Source: CAVZZV01 sp963779845
GTDB taxonomy: Bacteria > Bacteroidota > Bacteroidia > Bacteroidales > GCA-2748055
Assembly: GCA_963779845.1 (NCBI GenBank)
Contig: CAVZZV010000005.1
Span: 372,001-436,000, forward strand
Reading direction: 5' to 3'
Length of the DNA: 64,000 nucleotides
Shown: one piece after another, positions 1 to 10,092 of the stretch
Layout of the letters: each line of letters begins with the position of its first letter
How positions within the stretch are numbered: the first letter of the stretch is position 1
Program-made: the position numbers and the translations under genes
The notes under the pieces: generated by a model
What the model saw: the letters and a program-made list of their open reading frames with translations, nothing else
Told to the model about the DNA's origin: nothing
Databases searched by the model: none

Positions 1-2207
1 TCTTTTTCAATGCCAATTCCCGAATCCTTCACGTAAAATTCAAGTTTGTCATTAACGATCTTTTTCAAACCATACCTCACCTCTCCCACATCGGTAAATT
101 TAATGGCATTGCTTATAAGGTTCATCAGAATTTGCTTCAGCCGGAATTCATCAGCATGCAATTGCAGCGAGGAATCGAGTCCATTATGATCCTCAATTAA
201 CTGAATATTTTCTTTTTCCATTCTTTTCAGCATCTTGGAAAACATGGAGGATATCTCATCAAAAATGATATTCATGCTAAAGTTTGAATAATTCATCTTA
301 AGCTGTCCCGCTTCAATTTTTGAGATATCAATAATGTCATCGATCAGCCGCATCAGGGTGTCAGCCCCAAAATTTATCTGTTGGATAAATTCTTCCTTCT
401 CACTATTGGTAAGGTTCTTGACCGATAGTAATTCGGCAAACCCAATAATAGCATTCATGGGTGTTCTAATCTCATGTGACATGTTGGAAAGGAAAGCCGA
501 TTTCAGCCGGTCCGATTCCTCAGCCTTTTCTTTGGCTATCTTTAAATTGGATTCGTAAGCCTTTCTCTCGTTGATATTTTTAACAATAATTACGAACGAT
601 TCATCTCTCCCATCGCCCGAATGGATAAGTCCGAATGAAGTTTCGGCAAAAAAATCCTTTCCCACCGAATTCTTCATTACGAACTCAATATTCTTTTGAT
701 AGCCGCTTTTCTGGGTCTCTTCCAGGATTTTTCTGATCCCGTTGTTGTCTATTCCGATAATAAAATCGAAAAAATTTATTTCCTTAATTTTTGATGGATC
801 CATTAAAACCAGATTGCAGAAACTGGTATTAAGATCACTTATCTTTCCCTCAATATCTATCACAACAAGCCCATCAGGAAGGGATTCAAAAATCCTGCGC
901 TGCCTTTCCTGGTTAAAAAGAATATTGTCCTGATCAATTTTCCTCTCGATAGCCAGGGCGATTTGATCCGAAACAAATTCCATGATGCTGACATCTTCAG
1001 AAGTGTAATTAACACTTCCGTCATAATTCTGAATAACATAAACCCCGATTATTTTATCAGCGATCCTCAGTGGAACACCAAGCCATGAGGAGGAATCAGA
1101 TCCTAAAGGTTCAATGGTCCCATCTTTTTCAAGTTCTGCAATTCGTTCTGCATCAACCAATTGAGACTTTCCGGTTTTAATGACATATCCGGTAAGGGAT
1201 TTACCGGCTGGGAATTCCGTAAAAGTATCTTTCTCATCCTGGTGAAAAGGCAGGCTTATGGTATCTGTTTTTTTGTCATAAAGGGCTACATAGCAATTCT
1301 TGGTGTCAACTACCCGGTGTAAGCTTTTCTGAATACTTTCAAAAAGTTCATAAAGATTTCGGGTTGAAATTACGGAGTTCGCAATTTCAAAAAGAACTGA
1401 TTTAGTATCCTCCTGCTTTTTTCTTTGGGTTATATCTACATTTGTACCAACTATACGAAGCGGTGAGCCATTTTTCTTCCATTCGAATACCTTACCCCGG
1501 CTTAAAATATGGGCATAATTACCATCTTTTTTTCTAAGCCTGATTTCCATTTCCATATTCCCTTCCCTGTACTTAAGAGAATAGATCAGGTGCCGCTCAA
1601 GGATCTCTTCATCATCGGGATGCACAAGCTTAAAAAGCAGCGTGAAATCATGATCAAAATCTCCAGGGGAGTAACCCAACATTGAAAAATAACCATCGGA
1701 ATAATACACTTTACCCGTTTCAGTGTTCCAGTCCCACAAACCATCCTTGCTGGCATCAAGAGCCATCAGCAACCTCTTTTCACTGTCAACCAGTTTCTGC
1801 TCAGCCTCTCTGAGGTGCATTTTCTCCTCCTTGTGTTGCATCGCCCACTTTACGGAGGAATTAAGCCTTCCCAAATGATCTTTTAACACATAATCCCACG
1901 CACCCTGTTTTATGCATTCGACAGCTGTTTCTTCATCCAGAGCACCGGTGACGATGATAAAAGGAGTAAGGGCTTTTAATTCAGTGGTTATCTTAAGAGC
2001 ATCCAATCCATTACAGGTTGGAAGGGAATAATCGGAGAGAATAATATCCGGTGCAAATTCATTTAAGGCCCTTCTGAAACTATCGGTATCGGCAACAACC
2101 TGGGATGCAATGTCCCAATTGCCCCCGTTTTGCAGGGCAATTAAATTAAGCTCGGCATCATACTGGTTGTCTTCCAGGATCAATACTTTAAGGGGAGAAA
2201 GGTTCAT
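1..2207 (-). CDS. Hybrid sensor histidine kinase, multi-sensor (3' end cut by window)
   Basis: Reads leftward from an ATG at 2207 and runs off the window edge after about 735 codons, so the C-terminus is missing. It opens with a receiver domain (VLILEDN near residue 7, phospho-acceptor in ILSDYSLP), followed by a PAS domain (about 135-265, ending DITQRKK), a GAF domain (about 280-420), a second PAS domain (about 440-570), a HisKA domain with the phospho-histidine in FLSNMSHEIRTPMN, and the first half of the HATPase domain (N box LMNLISNAIKFTD, G1 box VKDSGIGIEK at the edge). No membrane segment is visible, so it is probably cytosolic. An N-terminal receiver suggests it is an intermediate in a phosphorelay. 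The signal is unknown. Confidence 0.9.
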   Translation of the reverse strand, partial: MNLSPLKVLILEDNQYDAELNLIALQNGGNWDIASQVVADTDSFRRALNEFAPDIILSDYSLPTCNGLDALKITTELKALTPFIIVTGALDEETAVECIKQGAWDYVLKDHLGRLNSSVKWAMQHKEEKMHLREAEQKLVDSEKRLLMALDASKDGLWDWNTETGKVYYSDGYFSMLGYSPGDFDHDFTLLFKLVHPDDEEILERHLIYSLKYREGNMEMEIRLRKKDGNYAHILSRGKVFEWKKNGSPLRIVGTNVDITQRKKQEDTKSVLFEIANSVISTRNLYELFESIQKSLHRVVDTKNCYVALYDKKTDTISLPFHQDEKDTFTEFPAGKSLTGYVIKTGKSQLVDAERIAELEKDGTIEPLGSDSSSWLGVPLRIADKIIGVYVIQNYDGSVNYTSEDVSIMEFVSDQIALAIERKIDQDNILFNQERQRRIFESLPDGLVVIDIEGKISDLNTSFCNLVLMDPSKIKEINFFDFIIGIDNNGIRKILEETQKSGYQKNIEFVMKNSVGKDFFAETSFGLIHSGDGRDESFVIIVKNINERKAYESNLKIAKEKAEESDRLKSAFLSNMSHEIRTPMNAIIGFAELLSVKNLTNSEKEEFIQQINFGADTLMRLIDDIIDISKIEAGQLKMNYSNFSMNIIFDEISSMFSKMLKRMEKENIQLIEDHNGLDSSLQLHADEFRLKQILMNLISNAIKFTDVGEVRYGLKKIVNDKLEFYVKDSGIGIEK

Positions 2208-2375
2208 TCCGGGTTCATTGGTTGCTGCAAAATACCATTTTTAATCGTATATTCAGCAAAAGTAATGAAACATCCATGATTAACAAGTTCATCAACCATG
2301 AAAATGTTTATATGGATGTTCCATCTGACAACTGAAAATAAATACTAAACAGATGAAATATTTAAAAGACCGAAC

Positions 2376-4794
2376 TCAGAAACGAAGCGCAACTCCTAAA
2401 TAGAAATTAATTCCTGCCTGCGGGAAATAACCGTCCAGTACTTTTTCTTCATTTTCATAAAAATAACGGTACACCCATGCATTGGATGAATATTTTTCAC
2501 TAAATAAATTGGCTGCCAGGAAATTAATATCGATAGAGTTTACCCAATCCGGCCTGAATGTATAAGCTATTCTAAGATCGTTGACAAAATAGGGAGACAG
2601 CTTGCGGCTTTCATTCATGGTATTGTCGATGTATTGCTTTCCGATATATTTAGATTGAATCTCAATATTGAGCACCTTAGAAATATCATAATGTATATTA
2701 CTTCCGGCCACAATCGAGGGTGAGAAAGCAATATCAGTCGCTTTCAGCGTTTCCACCAATTGAAAGGGCTCCGTTTCCGGATCATTCCAGTAATCCCAGT
2801 TGTCAACAAAGGAATTCATTTCAGAAATCTTGTTCCGGCTCAGGCTCAGATTTCCGCTCCAGTTGAATTTTTTAAAACTCAATCCGGACTGAATCTCTAT
2901 TCCCGTACGATACGATGAGGGTACGTTAGTCATTACCGGCGAGCCGACATCATTAATCTCACCGGTTAATACCAGTTGATTGTCGTAATCCATCATGTAT
3001 AAATTTACGATCATGGTAAAATTTTCACTGCTAAACTGATAACCTGCCTCATAATCAAACAATTTTTCAGGTACCGGTAGAGGCTGAAGAGGATCGGCAT
3101 CGGTAAAATTGCTCCTGTTGGGCTCCCGGTTGGCCACAGAAAAGGAAAGGTAGGTTCGGTGACGTGCAGAAGGCGAGTAATTCAAACCCATTTTCGGATT
3201 GAAAAACAGAAAATTATGTTCCTGGTCCAGGTTCCTAAGATCATCGTCGATCCCTGCTATAAGATAGTTAATCCCCCGCACCTGGACATCACCAAAAAGA
3301 TTTAAGCTGTTCGTAAGGCTGTAATTCAGTTTACTGTAAAGGTTGTAATCCTTTTTTTTCCCTCTGTTTTCGTACCAGCGATAACCTTTTTCAGCTACAC
3401 CCGGGTTTTCTGCCCAAATAATATTACCAAAATGATCCCCCACATAATAGTTCCAGCCTCCACCCAGACGAAGATTTACCCGGCTCTTGTTGTAATTAAG
3501 GGAAAAAATACTTCCATAAAACCGGTTATCCAGCCATTTTCTGCGGATTAAGTCTGTGGAAGTGAGAGTGTCCGAGGTCAGGATAATATCCGGAATTTGA
3601 TAATCGGACAATTTCTCCTCTTCCTTATATTGTTCATAATAACCCTTCCCCGGGGTATAATGCAAGGCAGCATTCAAATAGAGGTATCGGGATAATTGTC
3701 TGCTATAATGAAGCTGATAGTGTTCCTGATTATAATTGTCGGTTTCATTATCATAGTACCGGATCTCCCCATCCGCATTCCTGTAGGCTCCTATCCCGTT
3801 ATATCTCCTGTGGGTTTTTAACATATTACCCGGGACACCGTCCCAGGCCTGATAGGTTTTTTCCTTTCCCGACAAAATATTAAACTTGAGGGTGCTCTTT
3901 TCGGTAAACCACCCTGCGGATAATGAAAAAAGATTGTAAATCAGAAAATGCCCTGTCGATATACCCGTCACTATGCACATCTGACATGCGAATGCCAAGG
4001 CTGAAATGATCCTTCAGCAAACCGGTTCCCAACTTAACCATATTTTTTGTAGTATTGAAAGAGCCATACCCGGTTTTAAACTCCGAATAGGGTTCTTTTT
4101 CAATGGCCGAGGTGAGGAAATTTAAACTGGCACCAAATGATGCAGCCCCGTTTCCGGAAGTCCCTACTCCCCTTTGTATTTGAATATTTTCTATGGATGA
4201 GGCAAAATCGGGCATATTTACAAAGAGCATTACATGAGATTCAGCATCATTTAATGGCACGCCGTCCAGCGTAAAGTTAATCCGGTTGGCATCGGTTCCC
4301 CTGATTCGAATACCTGTATAGCCCACGCCATTACCCGCGTCTGAACTGACCACCATAGAAGGAGTTAGGGAAAGAAGATAAGGAAGGTCCCGGGCAAGAT
4401 TATTCTTTCTGATTTCCTCTTTTGATATTTCCGTGAAGGCAATCGGATCGCGACTGCCTGCTCTCGAAGCACGCACAGTAACCTCTTCCCCCAGAACTGA
4501 CTCAGGAGATAAACGGAAATCCAGGTTCAGATTCTTATTGACATCAATTTTTTGACGAATTGTACTATAACCAATATAGGAAATTTTAAGTATATGTTCT
4601 CCGGAACTAACATTATTGAAGACAAATTCACCAGTATTGTCCGTTATGGTTCCTAAAAAATTCTTTTCGAAATAAACGTTCGCCCCACTTAATGGTTTAC
4701 CGTTTTCATCATTGACTGTACCTTGCACAATGAATTGTGCGGACAATTGTATGGACAGGGATGTCCATACAAGCATCATGCTTGTTCTTAACAT
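2376..4794 (-). CDS. TonB-dependent receptor under TPP riboswitch, probable thiamine uptake (frameshifted)
   Basis: Outer-membrane receptor, about 805 residues if one base is removed. The first part (4794 to about 3926) has a signal peptide ending in SAQ, a carboxypeptidase-D-like domain (about 22-105), and a plug domain with GIRIRGTDANRINFTLDGVP and IQIQRGVGTSGNGAASFG. The rest is a beta-barrel ending in an aromatic-rich strand (FYLGVALRF). The reading frame changes at a run of six A on the + strand (3926-3931); with five, the protein would read on through QSFSLSAGWF. The leader carries a TPP riboswitch, so import of thiamine or a precursor is the best guess; such riboswitch-controlled receptors are known in Bacteroidota. 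Whether the break is a sequencing error or true decay cannot be told here. Confidence 0.85.
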
Positions 4795-4831
4795 TTTGGA
4801 AATAGTTAAAGGTTAATATTCATTTTATCTT

Positions 4832-4916
4832 TCTCAACATTTCCTGCGCCGGCATTACCCGGATCAGGTCCTAAGGGTATGATCTCAGCCCGTTGTATTA
4901 AGGCACCCCTAGAGAG
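4832..4916 (-). promoter_or_regulatory. TPP riboswitch (THI element)
   Basis: Read on the minus strand the segment shows the conserved THI-box parts in order: GGGGTGCC, GGGCTGAGATCATACCC, CCTGATCCGGGTAATGCC and GGCGCAGGAAAT. These are the pyrimidine-sensing GCUGAGA and pyrophosphate-sensing CCUGAUC/GCGNAGG helices of the TPP aptamer. It lies 38 bases before the receptor start codon at 4794. No intrinsic terminator is visible between aptamer and gene, so control of translation initiation is more likely than attenuation; that last point is inference. Confidence 0.95.
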
Positions 4917-4935
4917 TAAGTACTAAGAATAATTG

Positions 4936-4943
4936 CAAATATA
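4936..4943 (-). promoter_or_regulatory. Probable -7 box for the riboswitch transcript
   Basis: On the minus strand this reads TATATTTG, matching the Bacteroidota -7 consensus TAnnTTTG, about 20 bases before the aptamer. The matching -33 position falls in the T-run of the upstream terminator and has no clear TTTG, so the call is tentative. Confidence 0.4.
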
Positions 4944-4956
4944 GGAAGCTTTAGGA

Positions 4957-4990
4957 AATAAAAAAAAGGTTTCTAAGTAAAGAAACCTTT
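4957..4990 (-). terminator. Intrinsic terminator after thioredoxin gene
   Basis: On the minus strand AAAGGTTTC, an 8-base loop, GAAACCTTT and a run of T form a perfect 9-bp stem with U-tract, 34 bases after the thioredoxin stop codon. Confidence 0.85.
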
Positions 4991-5023
4991 CACGGAATGA
5001 TGGCAGGAATATTTTATCGTAGG

Positions 5024-5389
5024 TTACTCCACGTTAAGAACCTCTTTTATCGCCTTTTTGAATGTCTCCTTGGGCAGTGCACCCATGGCCATTTGGGGTT
5101 GACCCTCACTGGGAACAAACAGTAAGGAAGGTATACTCTGTACCCCGAAAACTGAAGCCAGTTCCCGTTCATTTTCCGTGTCTACCTTGTAAATATTGAG
5201 TTTATCCTGATATTCACCGGAAAGTTCTTCCAGGATGGGGGCTACCATTTTGCATGGGCCGCACCAGTCCGCATAAAAATCGATAAGGCAAGGCTTATCC
5301 CCTTCAAATTTCCATTCCTTGTTTTCGGAATAATTAAAAACTTTCTCCTTAAAACTATCGGCAGTCAAATGTTCAATCATCTTCTTCAT
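5024..5389 (-). CDS. trx: Thioredoxin
   Basis: Cytosolic disulfide reductase of about 121 residues. The thioredoxin fold is complete: the active site is DWCGPCK (Cys43 and Cys46 counted from the chosen start), and the cis-proline motif is in VQSIPSLLFV. The frame stays open upstream to 5494, but that part reads like leader sequence (rich in I, K and aromatic residues) and is not thioredoxin-like; ATG at 5389 (MKKMIEHLT) or 5380 (MIEHLT) gives a normal family length. Transcribed alone and closed by the terminator at 4957-4990. Confidence 0.93.
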   Translation of the reverse strand: MKKMIEHLTADSFKEKVFNYSENKEWKFEGDKPCLIDFYADWCGPCKMVAPILEELSGEYQDKLNIYKVDTENERELASVFGVQSIPSLLFVPSEGQPQMAMGALPKETFKKAIKEVLNVE

Positions 5390-5541
5390 TTTTAATTTAA
5401 CAATTATACATATCCAACTCTGTAAATATATAAATATTTTGGCAATTATCATACCACGAGGATATTTTTGATGGATTCCCCGCTTATTTTTCAAATAATT
5501 GTAATTTTGTCATTGTTTTGTCAAAATTGTCATATCTACAT

Positions 5542-6955
5542 ATGAATAAATGTCTTAATGATTCGATATTCAGGAAGATAAGTGAGCTTGCGGATGAATT
5601 ACAAACCCCGGCATTCGTGATTGGCGGGTTTGTCAGGGATTGCATTATGGGGAATCCTTCCAAAGATATTGATATTGTGGTACAGGGAAGCGGGATTGAA
5701 TTTGCCAGGCATCTCGCCCGGAAGCTGGGAAAGGTGAAGGTCAGTTATTTTAAAAATTTTGGCACGGCCATGCTGAAATATCGAAGAGGTTGAAATTGAG
5801 ATCGTCGGGGCCAGAAAAGAATCCTATCGGAACGAATCCAGAAAACCTGTGGTTGAAGACGGAAGTATTGAGGATGATCAGCAAAGGCGCGATTTTACCA
5901 TTAATGCCATGGCATGGGGACTTAATGCGGCGAATTTCGGCGAATTGACCGACCCTTTCGGAGGCATACAGGATCTTGAAAATGGCATTATCCGAACTCC
6001 CCTGGATCCGGAAAATACCTTTTCTGATGATCCCCTCCGAATGATGCGGGCTATCCGGTTTGCCACACGGTTCAATTTCACAATCGAGAAAACCTGCCTT
6101 AAATCCATTCATAAAAACAGGGAAAGGATTAAGATAGTATCTGCAGAGAGGATTACCGAAGAACTGAATAAGATTATCCTTTCCGATAAGCCTTCCACCG
6201 GCTTCCGGTTGCTGGACCAAACCGGTTTACTGGAAATCATTTTCCCTGAATTTCATGCATTGAAAGGGGTTGAGATCATTGAGGGGGTGAAACACAAGGA
6301 TAATTTTTTGCATACCCTTAAGGTTCTCGATAATCTTTCGGAAAAAACCAATGAGCTGTACCTTCGATGGGCGGCGATCCTCCACGATATTGGCAAACCG
6401 GTGACACGAAGATTTGATCCCTCTGTGGGCTGGACTTTTCATGGGCATGACTATCTCGGCTATAAAATGGTCCCGGGGATTTTTAAAAAACTCCGTCTGC
6501 CACTGAATGAAAAAATGAAATACGTGCAAAAGCTTGTTTTGCTCCATCTCCGCCCTATCGCACTTGCCCAGGATGAAGTTAGCGATTCAGCCATCCGGAG
6601 GTTATTATTTGATGCGGGTGACGATATTGACGATCTTATGAATCTTTGTGAATCGGACATCACTTCGGAAAATAAAGAAAGGGTAAAGAGGCACCTGGCG
6701 AACTTCTCAAGGGTAAGGGAAAAACTAAAAGAAATTGAAGAAAAAGATTCCCTGAGGAATTTTCAACCCCCGGTTTCGGGTGATGAGATTCAAAAAACCT
6801 TCAATATTCCTCCCGGCCCGGTCATCGGGATCATTAAAAACCATATACGGGAGAATATCCTCGATGGAATCATTCCGAATGATTACAATGCCGCCAGAAA
6901 GCTTATGCTCCAAAAGGGGAAGGATCTCGGCTATCAACCTGCGGAGAATGGATAG
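5542..6955 (+). CDS. cca: CCA tRNA nucleotidyltransferase / poly(A) polymerase family, HD-domain type (frameshifted)
   Basis: Class II nucleotidyltransferase that would add or repair the tRNA 3' CCA; about 470 residues when one base is removed. The head domain has GGFVRDCIMGNPSKDIDIVV (the two metal aspartates in DID), the second conserved stretch RRDFTINAMAWGL and DPFGGIQDLENG, and DDPLRMMRAIRFATRF. The C-terminal half contains an HD domain (AAILHDIGKP and GWTFHGHD). The frame breaks near 5780-5785: KY is followed by a stop-bound frame, while the +1 frame gives EEVEIEIVGARKESY. The ATG at 5542 is chosen; the frame is open eight codons further up only with a TTG. A single CCA enzyme is normally essential, which favours sequence error over loss. 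Confidence 0.88.
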
Positions 6956-6990
6956 ACAAAGTCAAATAAATTCAATAAAGATCAAAAACA

Positions 6991-8019
6991 CTACTTCTCC
7001 ACTCTCAATAATATTGGCAAATGATCGCTGATTCCACCCCGGTAAGTATATGCCTGCCAGGTTCGGAAGGGCTTCACCCCGCCATACTTTTCATCTTTCT
7101 CCAATAAAAACTTTTCCGCTATAATTCGGGCAGAAAGATCATTGACTTTCAGCTTCCCCCCACCGTCAAAAAAATTCCTGCTTAAAAAAAAATGATCAAT
7201 CATTTCCCATCGTCCCTGATATTTAATAGTTCCCTCAGTAAAGTCATGAACTGGAGGGGCATTTCTCAGTTCCAGGTCTGAACCGGCGGGGGGAGTTTTC
7301 AATAAAATTTCCGTAATGCTTTTGGAATTAATAATGTCGTTAAAGTCACCGGTGCAAATGATAATGGCCTCCGGATCGGTTCGAAACAAGGAATCGGCTT
7401 CCTTCCTTAGCACGCTGGCTGCATGGTTTCGGAAAACCTCGGTATATCCCGATCCCCCATACTTGGAGGGCCAGTGATTGATAAATAAAGTGAAATAAAC
7501 CTCCTCAAATTTCATCTTTGCCCGTAATATATCCCTACCCGGTTCCCCTCCAATAACCGAATAATCCATGTGGATAAATGCCGTATCAATAAGTGCCACT
7601 CTTTTCGGATCATATACCAGTGCCACATCAATACCTCTCCTGTCGGGTGAATCGCGGTGTATAATTCGGTATCCCAGTTGGCCGAAGGCAGAATTCAGGA
7701 ATATATCCTCCAATACCTGAATATTTTCAATCTCTGCCAGGCCAATCAATGCGGGAGGCTGGTCCGGGTTTATGGATAAAATCACCTTCCATACCTGTTC
7801 AGACTTGCGTCTATATTTGATCATGTTCCAATGGCGTTCACCAAAGGGAGTAAACTCATCGTCCTCTTTTAAAGGGTCATCGAAGGTGTCGAAAAAATTC
7901 TCCAGATTCCAGAAGAGAATCGAAAATTCCTGGCAATCCGGTTGACGATCCACGGGTTTCTGACAGGAAGCAACCAGGCAAAAGAAAAGGCAAATTAAGG
8001 TGAACCGGCAATTGTTCAT
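6991..8019 (-). CDS. Endonuclease/exonuclease/phosphatase-family lipoprotein
   Basis: 342 residues with a lipoprotein signal (lipobox LVASC, Cys about 19), so probably anchored to a membrane facing the periplasm or outside. Conserved metal-hydrolase motifs of the EEP (DNase I-like) superfamily are visible: FWNLENFFD, LAEIEN, INHWPSKYG, CTGDFNDI and the closing SDHLPILLRVEK. Members cleave nucleic acids or remove phosphates from small molecules; the substrate cannot be read from the sequence. Convergent with the CCA enzyme (35 bases between stops). Confidence 0.85.
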   Translation of the reverse strand: MNNCRFTLICLFFCLVASCQKPVDRQPDCQEFSILFWNLENFFDTFDDPLKEDDEFTPFGERHWNMIKYRRKSEQVWKVILSINPDQPPALIGLAEIENIQVLEDIFLNSAFGQLGYRIIHRDSPDRRGIDVALVYDPKRVALIDTAFIHMDYSVIGGEPGRDILRAKMKFEEVYFTLFINHWPSKYGGSGYTEVFRNHAASVLRKEADSLFRTDPEAIIICTGDFNDIINSKSITEILLKTPPAGSDLELRNAPPVHDFTEGTIKYQGRWEMIDHFFLSRNFFDGGGKLKVNDLSARIIAEKFLLEKDEKYGGVKPFRTWQAYTYRGGISDHLPILLRVEK

Positions 8020-8081
8020 AATGGCAAACTGCTTTCCCCTTTATGTCAAAAGGAAGAGAATCTAGCCTTGGGAAATCCAAA

Positions 8082-8124
8082 AATTTTAATCAGCGCCCCC
8101 CTTCCATTCATAAGCGCCGATATC
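8082..8124. repeat. 43-bp direct repeat, copy 1
   Basis: Matches 8422-8464 at 42 of 43 positions (difference at 8102/8442), offset 340 bp. Both copies cover the last codons and stop of a beta-helix lipoprotein gene read leftward (DIGAYEW, K or E, GGAD, stop). Copy 2 is the true end of the intact gene. Confidence 0.9.
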
Positions 8125-8160
8125 TGGTTGACCGTCGATCGTCCTGCCTTTCAGATCCCC
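8086..8160 (-). pseudogene. 3' fragment of a beta-helix surface lipoprotein gene
   Basis: Leftward frame reading LKGRTIDGQPDIGAYEW then KGGAD and stop, a clear paralogue of the end of the intact gene at 8426-9865 (SRTFDGKPDIGAYEW). Nothing upstream of it belongs to that family, so only about 24 codons remain. Confidence 0.75.
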
Positions 8161-8229
8161 TTAGCTTGTGCCGCCGGATACTTTTGTCAGACTGCGGATG
8201 TTTTGGTCTTCAATTTTTCTTCGTGCCAT
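8161..8229 (-). pseudogene. Short AbrB/MazE-like N-terminal fragment
   Basis: ATG at 8229 opens 22 codons (MARRKIEDQNIRSLTKVSGG, then TS) ending at TAA 8161-8163. The segment resembles the start of swapped-hairpin AbrB/MazE-type DNA-binding proteins (RSLTKVGG-type strand), and is cut exactly where the lipoprotein fragment begins. The assignment rests on a very short stretch. Confidence 0.35.
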
Positions 8230-8292
8230 AATTATGTTTTTTATCTACGTAGTAAAATACGTATTTATTCTCTTCTTTATTATGATGCATTT

Positions 8293-8427
8293 CAATGGAA
8301 GCAGGAGTTTTTAGAAAATTCCGCCTCTGTATTTGACAAAAAATCCGAGAGCGTTCCCGGGCAACAAGTTGATGCCGACAAGCTGTACTCGAAGATCGGG
8401 CAGCTTGAAATTGAGAACGACAATTTT
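8293..8427 (+). pseudogene. IS3-family transposase OrfA fragment
   Basis: Rightward frame reading QWKQEFLENSASVFDKK and, after a short gap, LYSKIGQLEIEND, which is the typical end of IS3-family OrfA (helix-turn-helix tail plus leucine-zipper-like segment). It is fused directly to the second copy of the 43-bp repeat, losing the rest of OrfA and all of OrfB. No terminal inverted repeats were recognised. Confidence 0.7.
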
Positions 8428-8464
8428 AATCAGCGCCCCCCTCCCATTCATAAGCGCCGATATC
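8422..8464. repeat. 43-bp direct repeat, copy 2
   Basis: Second copy of the repeat at 8082-8124, one mismatch; contains the stop codon (8426-8428) of the intact lipoprotein gene to its right. Confidence 0.9.
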
Positions 8465-9865
8465 AGGCTTTCCATCGAATGTACGACTGTTTCTTTTTAA
8501 ATCAAGGGGAAACTGCTCGCCAATGCTTAGTAAGCCCTTGTTCCTGGCAGGGGAAAGGGAATCAAGTTGAAAATTATAATCCCTCCAGGAAACGAAGAGC
8601 GGATCCTGAAAATTTATGTTATTGGTAAAATGGTCCGGATCATCCAGGTCAATTCCTTCCTGATTAAATTTCATCAGGCAATGCACAAATTCATAGTTGA
8701 GTATCCCATCAGGATGTTTATTGATCAGGATTTCATTGGGAAGGTTCCCATAAATAATACAATTCCCAAAATAGGCCTTTTCGATATCGCGCAATTCCAC
8801 AACTTTTTGAATAGTACCCCCGTCCAACGTGTCGTTATAGATATAATAATTATCCATGTACACGGAGGGGTTTCTCCTGGCTGGCGATTCGGTATAGTTG
8901 TTGGCAATTGTGCATTGGTTGAACTCGTAATTTCCACCAATGGTAAGAAAGAGGGCACTTGATCCGCAATTATAGATAAGATCATTGTAAGCCTCTATCG
9001 TGGCTCCCACCCCGAGGATTCCAATGGAGCTTTGGTGAGCAATAATAGAATTGGAGATGGTAAGGGTTGGATTTGAATTCATTACACTATCCACCCTCAT
9101 CCCGAAATTCCCCCCCCGGACAATGGTATAGTCCAGGACATTATCAAAACTTCCAAGATAAAAATAGATTCCACCCCACTGACCAGGAATGTCCTCGTAT
9201 TCCCGTTCTAACCGGTCGCCTGCAAAGAGTATTTGCCGTCCGGTATCCCCTCTGGCAAGTAAAGTTCCCCCCACATATAAAACAGCATTTTTATGGAAAT
9301 AAACCCTTACTCCCGGTTCAATGGTGAGTGTTTCCAGGCTATCCACAATGGCATAGTCAATAATAAGATAGGGTTTATCATTCTGCCAGGTGGTGGTGGG
9401 AATAATTTCCCCCCGGATCATATGCACATCCTGACCCCAGGCAACAAGGTCAATATCCTGGGTCTTTCCATTGGTAACCGTAATCACCGAGTCCTGCTGT
9501 AAGAGGATGTCCCCTGAATTGTTCGGGCTCAGTGTTGCTTCAACAAATACAAAAAGGCTGTCCTTTGGGGCAATATCAATATCATGGAATTCTGTCCCCG
9601 AAACCCCGTCAACATTTATACGGAAAACAGACTGGCTTCCGCCACCAAGACGTAATTCAGAAATTCTGATATATTCTTTATGTGGATTATAAATGGTAAA
9701 GTTTTTGGTGAAGGTGCTCAGGGTCGTAAATACCGTATCAAAATAAAGAGTATCCATGGAAAAATGAATACCTGCTGCGGAATCTTTAATAAAATTCTCC
9801 TCATTGCAGGAAGAAAGGCCGCAAATGACGAGGAGGATTAAAATAATATTTCTGACAACCTTCAT
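8426..9865 (-). CDS. Right-handed beta-helix surface lipoprotein
   Basis: 479 residues. The signal peptide has a lipobox (LSSCNEEN, Cys about 20), followed by a beta-sandwich-like N-terminal part (about 25-160) and a long beta-helix (about 170-440) with repeated short strands such as LTIEPGVRVYFHKNAVLYVGG, YEFNQCTIANNY and AYFGNCIIYGN. It ends in the DGKPDIGAYEW motif seen at the end of many Bacteroidota choice-of-anchor/beta-helix proteins. Likely displayed on the cell surface; ligand unknown. Its tail is duplicated in the remnant at 8082-8160. Confidence 0.8.
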   Translation of the reverse strand: MKVVRNIILILLVICGLSSCNEENFIKDSAAGIHFSMDTLYFDTVFTTLSTFTKNFTIYNPHKEYIRISELRLGGGSQSVFRINVDGVSGTEFHDIDIAPKDSLFVFVEATLSPNNSGDILLQQDSVITVTNGKTQDIDLVAWGQDVHMIRGEIIPTTTWQNDKPYLIIDYAIVDSLETLTIEPGVRVYFHKNAVLYVGGTLLARGDTGRQILFAGDRLEREYEDIPGQWGGIYFYLGSFDNVLDYTIVRGGNFGMRVDSVMNSNPTLTISNSIIAHQSSIGILGVGATIEAYNDLIYNCGSSALFLTIGGNYEFNQCTIANNYTESPARRNPSVYMDNYYIYNDTLDGGTIQKVVELRDIEKAYFGNCIIYGNLPNEILINKHPDGILNYEFVHCLMKFNQEGIDLDDPDHFTNNINFQDPLFVSWRDYNFQLDSLSPARNKGLLSIGEQFPLDLKRNSRTFDGKPDIGAYEWEGGAD

Positions 9866-10092
9866 ATTTATAATATGCGCTAAAATAATAAATTTGGGGG
9901 GAAATCTTTATCATAACGGGTATTCATTCCCTAAATTGCGATAAATACCGATGGGAAGGAAATTCCGGCTGAAAAAAGTTCAGGCTCTTCCGAAGGAGGT
10001 TATATCCCCGGGCTCATCACTTTGTTTCTATATTTGATCCTCACGGGTCACTTTCCATGCTTTTTTCTTAATTTTGGACAAATCAATATTTC

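Noticed and set aside
8068..8628. A 186-residue rightward protein over the 8.1-8.6 kb region
   Set aside because: Only about 45 residues match a known family (IS3 OrfA); the rest is antisense to a lipoprotein gene and fragments.
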